From positions 1-32,296 of the forward strand of contig JAJRTR010000014.1 of the NCBI GenBank assembly GCA_024278215.1: 32,296 bases of DNA, in the 5' to 3' direction. The notes below the pieces were generated by a model that had not been told where the DNA came from, ran no database searches, and saw only the letters and a program-made list of their open reading frames with translations. This DNA is from a bacterium. Lineage in GTDB: Bacteria > UBP15 > UBA6099 > JAJRTR01. Below, in pieces: positions 19,006-27,075 of this stretch; the first letter of the stretch is position 1, and each line of letters starts with the position of its first letter. The translations under genes and the position numbers were made by a program.

Positions 19006-20124
19006 TTAACTCTGAAAAAAATAGCAGTCGGAGTGGTCGGCGATGGTTTCGGGAGAAGTGCGCAGGAGCCGGTCGAGCCGTTTCTCGCCGGTCGGTCGTT
19101 TTTCGAGCCAGGGGCCTAAGATGTGGTCCCACAGCATCTCGCACTTGCTGCCGAGCAGGGGAAGGTGTCCGAGGTCGCGAATGACGACATACACGTAATC
19201 GGGATAACGGTGAGTACGCAGTTTTCGAGGAAAACCACGCAGTGCGTTATAAGTGTAAAGCTCGTCGCCATTGCCCGAAACGCTGAGAACGGGCATCCCG
19301 GATTCGGACGCGACCGCGCCGATCTGTCTCGTGCAGTCGATCCCTTTTATGTTGAGCCTGCCGGTCTTGAAGTACTTCCCGTAAATGTCGATTATGGATT
19401 TGGGGACATTGCTATATCCGTTCATGTTTTTGTTCTTTATATATTCGTACAGGAGCGGGTCGCCGTCACTTTTTTTAATAAGCTGCTCGGCGCGGCCCAG
19501 CCATTTGAAGAAGTATTTGTTTCTCGTGTGCGGATACAGCAAAGTAATCATATCCCATGTGAGAAGAAAGGCGCGTTCCTGTGTGAAGTCGAAGGGCATG
19601 GAAAGAGTGATGAGTCCTTCGAGTTTCGAGAGGATTGCGGAGGCGGAGGCATCGCCGTCGAGACAGCGCCGGGCGAGATATGAGACAGTCATAAGGGCAC
19701 CGCCCGCGCCGCCGCATACGCCGCCGATATATATCGTTTCGCCGCAGATTTCAGAGAGCAGATTTATTATTGCGGGTATGTCGGTGGAGGCATAGTTGTC
19801 GAAGGAAGCGGCCGCGCCGCTCCTGCGCGCGCTGAGGCCGAGTCCGCTGAGGTCGGGTACGAAAACATTGTGTCCGTGCAACGCGCCGAGGCGGGTGAAA
19901 TAGAGAAGCGTGTGGTGATTGCCGGGGGGGCCGGGGAAAAAGAGGAGCGTCTTTTTTCCGGTGTCTTTTTCCGGGGCGGTGTGCAGGAGAAAGATGCTGT
20001 TATCTCGCGCGGGCGCGGATCGGGGCGTGTCGGGGTCGAAATAGATATAGCGACCTTCGACGCCGCTGCCTACGACGAGCCGCCTGATACCCGCGGGTAA
20101 GTTTTCTTCCTTGTATTCGGTCAT
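19006..20124 (-). CDS. Alpha/beta hydrolase with Cys nucleophile (PhaC-like elbow)
   Basis: A 372-residue alpha/beta-hydrolase-fold protein. The oxyanion-region strand reads TLLFFPGPPGNHHTLLYF and is followed by VFVPDLSGLGLS. The nucleophile elbow is IYIGGVCGGAGGAL, with Cys137 where most esterases have Ser; G-x-C-x-G-G is the elbow of PHA synthases. The acid is probably the Asp in SGNGDELY and the base the His in LGHLPLLG. No signal peptide is seen. It may be a hydrolase or an acyltransferase; the substrate is unknown. The start at 20124 is chosen because GGAG lies five bases before it; upstream in-frame codons at 20139 and 20259 would add residues that fall partly in the previous gene. Confidence 0.75.
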   Translation of the reverse strand: MTEYKEENLPAGIRRLVVGSGVEGRYIYFDPDTPRSAPARDNSIFLLHTAPEKDTGKKTLLFFPGPPGNHHTLLYFTRLGALHGHNVFVPDLSGLGLSARRSGAAASFDNYASTDIPAIINLLSEICGETIYIGGVCGGAGGALMTVSYLARRCLDGDASASAILSKLEGLITLSMPFDFTQERAFLLTWDMITLLYPHTRNKYFFKWLGRAEQLIKKSDGDPLLYEYIKNKNMNGYSNVPKSIIDIYGKYFKTGRLNIKGIDCTRQIGAVASESGMPVLSVSGNGDELYTYNALRGFPRKLRTHRYPDYVYVVIRDLGHLPLLGSKCEMLWDHILGPWLEKRPTGEKRLDRLLRTSPETIADHSDCYFFQS

Positions 20125-20161
20125 ATTCGCTCCGGTCATTGTGTGTGCGGGCACAGGATGC

Positions 20162-20866
20162 CTATTGAGTTCTTTTCTTCTCGATGTTCTGCTGTTGCCG
20201 CAACTTGATAATCCGCCCGCTCCCGACGATGCCGCGCAGCAGGACACACGGATAGACAAGCGTGTTTTTTCCTATAATAGTACCCGGCATAGTCACCGAG
20301 TTGCAGCCGATCTCCGCGCCGTCGCCGAGAATAGCGCCGAGTTTGCGCAACCCGGTGGCGATCACTTCGCCGCCGATCGTAAGCGACACGTTCCGTTCGC
20401 CGGTATCAATTTTGAAGTTTGCGAGTTTTGTGCCCGCGCCGAGATTCACGCCCACGCCGAGTATGCTGTCGCCGACATAGGCGAAATGTGCCGCTTTCGC
20501 ACCGTTGAGAAAGACCGAGTTTTTCACTTCCGTCGTGTGGCCGATCACACAACCGTCGCCCGCGACGAGATTGCCCCTGATGTACGCGCCCTGCCGGATC
20601 ACACAATCGCGACCGATTATTGCCGGGCCGGTGATTGTCGCTCCGTTCTCGATGACTGTGCCTTCGCCGACAGCGATTTTGTCTTTATTCGCAAGCCATG
20701 CACCGGCGGGCACAGCGCACTCGATGTTATACTCATTATATGCCGCAAGGTAACTTTTTATCGCGCTGAGTGTTTCCCAGACATTCGCCACTCCGTCGAA
20801 AAGGCCGCGAAACGGGAATCTTTCAAGGTCGAAGTATTTATCTACAGGTTCAATAGCTGATGTCAT
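20162..20866 (-). CDS. Left-handed beta-helix (hexapeptide) acyltransferase-like protein, GlmU C-terminal type
   Basis: A 234-residue protein. After a 55-residue head, hexapeptide turns run through the sequence: IAVGEGTVIENGATITGPAI, VIRQGAYIRGNLVAGDGCVI and SILGVGVNLGAGTKLANFK, ending with a loop and MPGTIIGKNTLVYP. The order and the GHTTEVKNSVF segment match the acetyltransferase half of GlmU-like enzymes, but there is no N-terminal nucleotidyltransferase domain. It could acetylate an amino-sugar phosphate or be a related carrier-binding protein. AAGGA precedes the ATG by eight bases. It is 12 bases from the PrmA-like gene and probably in one operon with it. Confidence 0.85.
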   Translation of the reverse strand: MTSAIEPVDKYFDLERFPFRGLFDGVANVWETLSAIKSYLAAYNEYNIECAVPAGAWLANKDKIAVGEGTVIENGATITGPAIIGRDCVIRQGAYIRGNLVAGDGCVIGHTTEVKNSVFLNGAKAAHFAYVGDSILGVGVNLGAGTKLANFKIDTGERNVSLTIGGEVIATGLRKLGAILGDGAEIGCNSVTMPGTIIGKNTLVYPCVLLRGIVGSGRIIKLRQQQNIEKKRTQ

Positions 20867-20878
20867 CGTGAGTTCCTT

Positions 20879-21715
20879 TCACCCGGCTGAAATATTGCGT
20901 TTCGTCAAATAAGTAAACCATGTATCTTTTTCATAGATTTTAAGGCATTTTCGCCCCGATTTGTCTATCAGCGCGGAAATTTCATCATGTTGTTCGCTGC
21001 CGTGGATACCCGAAATGAGCAGCCAGTCTCTATTGTAATATTCGGGGTAATCGAACAACTTTTCAATTACCTGGAGATAAATGTTTGAAATCACGAGGTC
21101 CGCGTCATGATGCAGGTGCGAGAAGACATCGTCGTTGTGGAGAGTCACCCTGTCGGCGACGCCGTTGAGATCGAGGCATACGCGGGCGGCATCGGTGGCC
21201 ATCGTGGTGTAATCGACCGCGGTCGAGTGAGACGCGCCGAGCCTGAGCGCGGCGATGCTGAGGATGCCTGTGCCGCAGCCGAGGTCGAGAATACGGCGCG
21301 GCGCGGCGAGCGAGAATATCTCGCGCAGGGCTTCGAGGCAGCAGAATGTGGTAGCGTGGAAACCTGTGCCGAAAGCGACGCCCGGATCAAGGGTTATGGG
21401 GATTTCGCCCTCTTCGGGTTCACGCATATCCCACGTGGGGCACACGAGAAAGCCCGCGATCCTGCGGGCGGTGATCGGTTGGCCCGCCTCCCAGTTTTCA
21501 TAGTCGATTTCAGTCTCGGAAAGATACTCGGCGCTGTCGAGACCGGCGACGAATTCTTTCACCTGCGCCTCGTGTGGAGATTCGAAAAACAGAAGAGTAG
21601 TGCCGCTGTCTTCCCAGCGAGCGAGCAGCGCGTCGCCGAAACGTTCCGCGGCGCCGGGCGTGTCGCCCTGCACGGTGTAGATAAAGAGCTTTTCGTAGGA
21701 TTTAAGACGTGGCAC
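20879..21715 (-). CDS. prmA: PrmA-like ribosomal protein L11 methyltransferase
   Basis: A 278-residue SAM-dependent methyltransferase. The PrmA signature is clear: ITLDPGVAFGTGFHATT, then ILDLGCGTGILSIAALRLGA (SAM-binding motif I), AVDYTTMATDAAR and DLVISNIYLQVI, where the usual motif is D-L-V-x-A-N-I-L. The N-terminal substrate-recognition domain, about 110 residues, is diverged. It should trimethylate L11, though the NIYL change leaves room for another protein substrate. The start is a GTG with no clear ribosome binding site, 21 bases after the DUF4013 gene's stop, so translation may depend on coupling. Confidence 0.82.
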   Translation of the reverse strand: MPRLKSYEKLFIYTVQGDTPGAAERFGDALLARWEDSGTTLLFFESPHEAQVKEFVAGLDSAEYLSETEIDYENWEAGQPITARRIAGFLVCPTWDMREPEEGEIPITLDPGVAFGTGFHATTFCCLEALREIFSLAAPRRILDLGCGTGILSIAALRLGASHSTAVDYTTMATDAARVCLDLNGVADRVTLHNDDVFSHLHHDADLVISNIYLQVIEKLFDYPEYYNRDWLLISGIHGSEQHDEISALIDKSGRKCLKIYEKDTWFTYLTKRNISAG

Positions 21716-21736
21716 GTGTATATGGTGGAGCGCCGT

Positions 21737-22624
21737 TCATAATTTCGTATGTGATCTCATCACCCGGCCAAGCTGTCCGAAAAGATGCGCCGAGATGAAG
21801 AGGGCTATCCCGGATGTCAGGATGTAGCCAATACCGAAAAGTATCGTTCCGGCGGAAGCGATTATCATTACCGGAATCATGAGAAACATTGTGACAATAA
21901 CCGGAGTCGGACTTTGTTGTATCGCCTCGAAACAAGCCGGGAACTGGAAAACCACCCAGGGATTGCCTTCGATGATAGCCAGCGATGCTGCCGCAATGAA
22001 ATAAATATTGAAAGCGATCAGAAAAACGAAAAGTAGCAATCCCGCGAAAATCGCAATGATTTCGATACTAAGAAGTGAACCCAGAATGGCCAGAACCGAC
22101 CCTGTGAAAAGACCGACAAGGATGTAAACCAGGGAATACATCAAGCCCGATTTCCAATGGTCGCCGAGATTGAATTCCGGGACAGGCGAATCGATGGCGT
22201 TGCTTACCCTGCGGGCGAGTTCCACAAAATAACCGACCACCGCGAAGTTCAGCACCGGCACTATCAGGACCAGGCCGAGAAGCAGGCATTTCTTCAGCCA
22301 GTCGGGCTCTTTGAAGATATAAGAAAACGCCCGCGAACTGTCGATGCCTGCATCATCCGCGCGTGGAATGAATTCGGGTTCTATGCTCGGATCGGGCGCT
22401 TCCGCACGCGGGATGCTGCCTGGCGATGTATCTACCAGAGGCGGTAGAGTCCTTTTCTTTGCGGCCTTTTTATGTGATTTCGCAGGAGCAGCAGTTGCCG
22501 GTTGCGCCGGTATCGCGGCAGCTTTTTTCGTCGTCGGGCGCTTCGGTGCCTTGAACACTTTACCGCAATAAGGGCATTGTGTCGATCCATCCTTAAGTTG
22601 TTTTCCGCATCCTGTACAGAACAT
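21737..22624 (-). CDS. Zinc-ribbon plus DUF4013 membrane protein
   Basis: A 295-residue protein. The N-terminus is a zinc ribbon with CxxC pairs (Cys3, Cys6, Cys17, Cys20), then about 75 residues of low-complexity Ala/Pro/Lys linker. The second half has the DUF4013 pattern: a helix around FKEPDWLKKCLLLGLVLIVP, then NFAVVGYFVELARR and several membrane segments to the C-terminus. The function of DUF4013 is unknown. It is the first gene of the five-gene minus-strand run and has a plausible promoter at 22695-22722. Confidence 0.87.
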   Translation of the reverse strand: MFCTGCGKQLKDGSTQCPYCGKVFKAPKRPTTKKAAAIPAQPATAAPAKSHKKAAKKRTLPPLVDTSPGSIPRAEAPDPSIEPEFIPRADDAGIDSSRAFSYIFKEPDWLKKCLLLGLVLIVPVLNFAVVGYFVELARRVSNAIDSPVPEFNLGDHWKSGLMYSLVYILVGLFTGSVLAILGSLLSIEIIAIFAGLLLFVFLIAFNIYFIAAASLAIIEGNPWVVFQFPACFEAIQQSPTPVIVTMFLMIPVMIIASAGTILFGIGYILTSGIALFISAHLFGQLGRVMRSHTKL

Positions 22625-22672
22625 ATTATTATCTTATTTCCTATACAATATAAGTGAAATGTTTTCGGCTCC

Positions 22673-22694
22673 CCCCGGATACTTACTTCCGGGG
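22673..22694. repeat. Inverted repeat at the DUF4013 transcription start
   Basis: CCCCGGA and TCCGGGG form a perfect 7-bp inverted repeat with an 8-base loop. It directly follows the predicted -10 box on the minus strand, so it would cover the transcription start or form a 5' hairpin in the message. This placement suits a repressor operator or a leader hairpin. Confidence 0.45.
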
Positions 22695-22722
22695 AATATA
22701 ATAGCTGACTTCCAGTTTTCAA
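22695..22722 (-). promoter_or_regulatory. Putative promoter for the DUF4013-prmA run
   Basis: On the minus strand TTGAAA (22717-22722) and TATATT (22695-22700) are 16 bases apart, each one base off consensus. The transcript would begin near 22688, about 64 bases before the start codon. Confidence 0.45.
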
Positions 22723-22909
22723 TTCGATTTCATGTCTATTATAGCACAACAGACTATAAACTAATCAACCTTTAACCGTAAAGAATTATTGCATCGGGGT
22801 CAATTAATAATGAGAGGTATCCCTTTTAATCAAGCATATTGTGTAGTTGTTGTAACAAAGAACGCTGTAAGCAGCAATGCTTACCTGACTTAAGTGGATA
22901 CCCCCTTGA

Positions 22910-23074
22910 TATATTTCTTACGCGGGGAACCAGTACGTGAGACACGATATCGCAGCAAGCCGGTTTGATAATTGTTATCCCGGAGCTATCGACGAATACC
23001 GGAACCTCACAAATGGAGAAGATACATTAGGCACCGGTCTCGGCGTGAGCTTCCATTTAAGTCCAATGTTTTAA
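22910..23074 (+). pseudogene. C-terminal remnant of an outer-membrane beta-barrel protein
   Basis: A 54-codon frame, with a stop just before it and no start codon near its beginning, reads YISYAGNQYVRHDIAASRF, then GAIDEYRNLTNGEDTLGTGL and ends GVSFHLSPMF before TAA. Alternating hydrophobic strands, D/N/G turns and a terminal Phe are the signature of the last strands of an outer-membrane barrel. I find no upstream part in any frame, so it looks like the end of a deleted gene. The family cannot be named. Confidence 0.45.
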
Positions 23075-23191
23075 CAACATCATATTCTCTCAGACAGCCT
23101 CCGGCGGTCGGTGCTCCCGTGCGTCATAAGCCTTGCTCGTTACACCTCCACGCAGCAATGACACTTCGTAATATCCGCACTGCTTCTCCTG

Positions 23192-23220
23192 TTGAAACAT
23201 GCAGCTGAATAAAGTATCAT
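23192..23220 (+). promoter_or_regulatory. Putative sigma70-type promoter for the ceramidase-like gene
   Basis: TTGAAA (23192-23197) and TATCAT (23215-23220), each one base off consensus, are separated by exactly 17 bases. Transcription would begin near 23227, giving a leader of about 50 bases before ATG at 23278. Confidence 0.55.
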
Positions 23221-23277
23221 CATATAAACTTCTGGGAATTCATCGGCAGAGGAAATGAAGGTGGAGAGCGTATTATA

Positions 23278-24657
23278 ATGAACATTATCAAAGTGATATT
23301 AACAGCGGTAATCGGAGTACTGGTGTATGCGACAATTTCGGTGACGCCCGTGCGGGCCGAACTGCGCGCGGGGGCGGCGAAGGCGGTCATTACGCCCGAC
23401 AACCCGGTATATCTCGGCGGCTATTATTACATCAACACCCGCTCCAAAGGCGTACACGACGACATCTACACGCGAGTCCTGACCCTGAACAACGACGGCG
23501 AATCAATCGTTCTCATCGAAGTGGAACTTGTCATTGTCGGCGGCTATTTCGCGCGCGAAATAAGGCAGATGGTGAACAAAGAATTCGGGATACCACAGGA
23601 GAATGTACTCGTGAATGCGATCCACACGCACACTGGACCGGAGGGCTACTACGAGGAGTTCGGCAAGTACCCCAAGGAGTACGACCCCGAGATGAAGAAA
23701 ACAATGCAAAAGCGGATATTGAACGCCGTTCGCGCGGCGATAGCGAACCAGCAGCCCGCGACCGCCGTCGTGAAGGAAGTCGAACTCAAAGGCTTCTTCA
23801 GCAACAGGCACAACCCCGACGGACCGGTGGACTACAGGGGTATCATACTGCTGGTGCGCGACGCGGACGGCAAACCGCTGACGGGTTATCTCAACATGCC
23901 CGCCCACGCGACATCCGCGCCGGCGGAACAGTTGCTGATAAGCTCCGGATGGCCGGGCTTCTTCGCCGAAGCCATGCAGAACAAGATCGGGCCCGACGCC
24001 ACGTTCCTGTTCCTGCAGGGTGCCGCGGGCAACATCAGTCCGCGGGGCACAGGCGGCGGCGAAACGCCATGGGACGGCATCAAAATATACGGCGACAAAC
24101 TCGCCGACACTGTCTGGAACTATATTCAGGATATGCCCGCCGGCGCCTCGCAGTTCCCGCTGGCCGCCAGGATGGAAACTCTCATTGTTAAGGTTCGCAA
24201 GGGCAGCTCGGTAAGGAAATTCGCAAAAGCAATCCCCGAACGAATAAGGCAGATAAAGGAATCGGACCTTACTAAAGATGAAAAAGACAGACGGATAAAC
24301 TGGCTTACCGAACGCATGGGGATAGAGAACTTCATGCAGCCGATGATCAAGACAATGAGCCGGGTGCACAAAGGCCGAACGCGCACCTACGCGCAGGCGA
24401 TGCAGCTTGGGGATACGCTGCTGGTGGCCTTCCCCGGCGAACCCCTGTCGCAGGTGAGCATCGAGATGCGTCGTCGCCTCGCGCCGCGTGTTGTTTCCGT
24501 CCTCGGCTATTCCAACGACCACCTCGGCTACCTCACCACACAGGAAGTCTACGAAGAGGGCGGCTATGAAGCCGGCATGGGCATTTGCTATCCCGAGACA
24601 ACCTACGAGTTAATGGATGTCACGGAAAAAATGGCACGCGAATTGATTGCCGAATAG
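23278..24657 (+). CDS. Secreted neutral/alkaline ceramidase-like protein (N-terminal domain)
   Basis: A 459-residue protein with a signal peptide, cleaved probably after VRA at residues 25-27. Neutral ceramidase motifs follow: LRAGAAKAVITPD at the start of the mature part, NAIHTHTGPEGYY (His116 and His118 in the zinc site region), MPAHATSAP (a second zinc His), SSGWPGFFAEAM, and LQGAAGNISPRGTG in the position of the catalytic Ser region of the family. The C-terminal immunoglobulin-like domain of long ceramidases is absent, as in many bacterial homologues of unproven substrate. It may cleave an amide in ceramide or another lipid or glycoconjugate in the periplasm. GGAGAG lies about ten bases before the ATG. 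It is convergent with the propeller gene. Confidence 0.87.
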   Translation: MNIIKVILTAVIGVLVYATISVTPVRAELRAGAAKAVITPDNPVYLGGYYYINTRSKGVHDDIYTRVLTLNNDGESIVLIEVELVIVGGYFAREIRQMVNKEFGIPQENVLVNAIHTHTGPEGYYEEFGKYPKEYDPEMKKTMQKRILNAVRAAIANQQPATAVVKEVELKGFFSNRHNPDGPVDYRGIILLVRDADGKPLTGYLNMPAHATSAPAEQLLISSGWPGFFAEAMQNKIGPDATFLFLQGAAGNISPRGTGGGETPWDGIKIYGDKLADTVWNYIQDMPAGASQFPLAARMETLIVKVRKGSSVRKFAKAIPERIRQIKESDLTKDEKDRRINWLTERMGIENFMQPMIKTMSRVHKGRTRTYAQAMQLGDTLLVAFPGEPLSQVSIEMRRRLAPRVVSVLGYSNDHLGYLTTQEVYEEGGYEAGMGICYPETTYELMDVTEKMARELIAE

Positions 24658-24723
24658 AAGTAACACAGCAGCTATCTGAAGCTACACCTGGCGTTCATAC
24701 GACAACACAAAGTCGACACGGCA

Positions 24724-27075
24724 CTATTCGCCTTCGATGTTGACAGATGCGGAGCCGATGTTGCCGACAAAGTCGCGAGCGCGCAACAGTAGTGTATGTT
24801 CGCCCGGCCCCGGATTTTCAACCTGGAACTTTACCTGCTCGTTCATCGAATCGAGTATGGCGTCTTCAGGAAACACCGTATGCCATTCGAGATCGTTCAT
24901 CGAGTACTCGATCAGTGTTATTGTGCTTGTGGGATCAGTGACAACGGCCTCGATTTCATAGCCTTAGAGCGGTTTTTTCCATTTTTTAACCGGAGTTTTT
25001 GACAACATCCGGATCTCGGGTCGTGTGTGGTCGATGATGAACGGCTCTGAAATCTTTTCGTCGGTTAATGCGCGCGCCTTCGGGTTGGAGTTTTCGTCTG
25101 TAACTCTGAGCCTGACTTCATACGTGCCGTCGGGCAGCGAGTCAGTGTCCCACTTGTAGTCGGAGCCGTATAGCTCGTCCTCGAGTTCGACCCAGGCGCT
25201 GTCGGGCAACCTGCGAAAATCGAGGCTGAACTTGAGGTCGTCTTTGTCGGGATCGTTGGCGGTCCAGTGGAATGTAATTTGATTGGAGACTGAAACCGAG
25301 CCGACGATAAGATTGTTTTCAGGCGGCCCGCTGTTTGCTTTGTTTTTTGCGGCAGCGGCTTTTAAAGCCGCGGGCAGATTGTTGTTTTTTTGTTGTGGAA
25401 CAGGTCTGCCGGCAGGTTGCGGAAGAGCAGTGATTTTTGTTATATAGGGAGCGCGGTTGTCCGTGAGGTAGTAGATACGCACTTCGCTGAGCAGAGGTGT
25501 TTTGCCTTCCGGCGAGGGCATGATCACAGCCTGGTACTGAATGTAGCGGCCTGGCGCGCTATCTACTTTGAAGGGCCATCGGCCCTGCGGCTCGGACCAG
25601 GTGTTCCAGGTGCCGTCCGTGGGGTCGGGTGTGTTGCCGGTGCGTGTTCGGAACTCGAGGGCCGCTTTCATGGGTACATAAGCTATCGCGTCGAGGTTTC
25701 CATAAGTTGCAGTTGTTTCGGCATCGTTGACACTGGAAATGAAGACGCCTTTGGGAAGCCTGGCGGGCGACACTTCGAAAATTGCGCCGGGATTGCCGGT
25801 TGCTATCTTGAGTTTTTCGCCGCTGCCGGTTATCGAGAGGACATATTTAGCGGGTATGCTCTGGAGCAGCGATTCTTCAGTTTCCGTATCGAAGATGTAT
25901 ATGCGGCCTTCGTCTCCGGTGCCGATGACCACTTCCTTTTCGCTTGCAAGATGCATGTCGAGGATGTAGGGGTCGGGCACTTCGAGCAGGAGCCGCGGCC
26001 GGCCCTCGGGCGTAACGAGATAAAGCCGTGCCGGTCTTACGGGTTGCTTATTGTCGCCCGGCATAGCGGGCGAGGCCGGGAAACTCATGGGTTGGCGTTT
26101 CACCGCCTGTCGCGGTGGCTGGCCCTGTGCGACCGAGGGCATCTGGTTCTGGTTTGCGGCCACGAGAAAGTTGCCGTCCGGCAGCGGCAGGAGCCTGTAT
26201 GCCTCTTCCTCTTCCATATCCAGAATCACCTTCACGCGCGGGTCCTGCGGAACACTGTCTTCTTCATCTGTCTTACCGGTATTTTCGCTGGTTGCGATAT
26301 CCGATTTTTCGATTTCATTTTCGCTGGTCTCGAGGTCTTCGATTTTCCCCATATCACCAGGAAAATCAGGAATCGACATCTTCGGCTGCTGTTTTTCAGC
26401 TTCTGCGATGTTTATTTTAAGTATCATTCCGCTGGGGCTGGAGCCTGTGTAGAGCCCTCCCTTGCCGTCGAGAAACATCGAAAGGAAGTGCTTTTCCGAA
26501 CTGGTGTACAGTGCAATGACTTTCTTTTCCTTATCTATCTTGTATACTCCGGCACCCGCGCCTGTGACACAGAACAGGTTGCCGTCACTGTCGAATTCCA
26601 TGTCCCACACATACATTGCAGGTAAAGTTGCGTATATTTCTTTCTTTCCTTTTTTATCTATTGAAAATATCTTGCCGCCGGGGAATACCGCGGCGAACAG
26701 ATTGTTGTTTTTGTTCACGGCCAGCGCGCTTATCCCGACACCCGGCAGTACGGCGTACTCGTCGGAATTTCCTTTTTTATCGATCCGGTAAAGTATCGCC
26801 TTGTTGCCGCTTCCGGCCCAGAGCACGCCTTTGTTGTCGTATGTCATCGACCAGAAATAAGGTTCTGTGGACGTAACGAGTTTCTCCATCTTGTAGCCCA
26901 GGGAGACACGGCCGTCTTCCGTCAGGGCGGTGCCGTTGAACTTCCCTTTGAAGAACATGTCGCTTCCGGCCTGCTTCCAGTAGCTTGTCGTATTCGCCAC
27001 AGCTGCCACGCAGGACAGAACGACAGATAGTATCGCAATCGCCGCCGCAGCCTGATATTTTCTGTTAGCAATCAT
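24724..27075 (-). pseudogene. Secreted beta-propeller protein with Ig-like end, interrupted by in-frame TAA (24964-24966)
   Basis: The frame begins with a signal peptide (residues about 10-27) and contains propeller blades with repeats such as FWSMTYDNKGVLWAGSG, GISALAVNKNNNLFAAV, YVWDMEFDSDGNLFCV and FLSMFLDGKGGLYTGS. A Glu/Asp-rich insertion follows, then ILDMHLASEKEVVIGTGDEG and beta-sandwich segments. After 703 residues TAA at 24964-24966 stops it. The same frame continues after the stop with 79 residues, GYEIEAVVTDPTSTITLIEY to TAG at 24724-24726, including EWHTVFPEDAILDS and HTLLLRARDFVGNIG; this is a standard Ig-like/fibronectin-like last domain. A GAA or CAA to TAA change fits. Loss of this domain could leave the propeller functional. 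The ATG overlaps the S55 peptidase stop as TAATG, with AAGGAG nine bases upstream. Confidence 0.8.

Larger units (their letters stand above)
22625..23277. other. Divergent 650-base intergenic region with promoters and a barrel remnant
   Basis: This region separates the DUF4013 run from the ceramidase gene. It holds a minus-strand promoter (22695-22722) with an inverted repeat over its start, a perfect small inverted repeat GTAAGC-AGCAAT-GCTTAC (22867-22884), a remnant of a barrel protein (22910-23074) and a plus-strand promoter (23192-23220). I see no other gene. Confidence 0.6.

Noticed and set aside
23503-24522. A 339-codon minus-strand frame opposite the ceramidase-like gene
   Set aside because: It is a shadow of the real gene, with no ribosome binding site or family motif.
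25390-26625. A 411-codon plus-strand open frame opposite the propeller gene
   Set aside because: It lies fully antisense to a protein with a signal peptide and clear propeller repeats; its translation has no motif and reflects the codon bias of the real gene.
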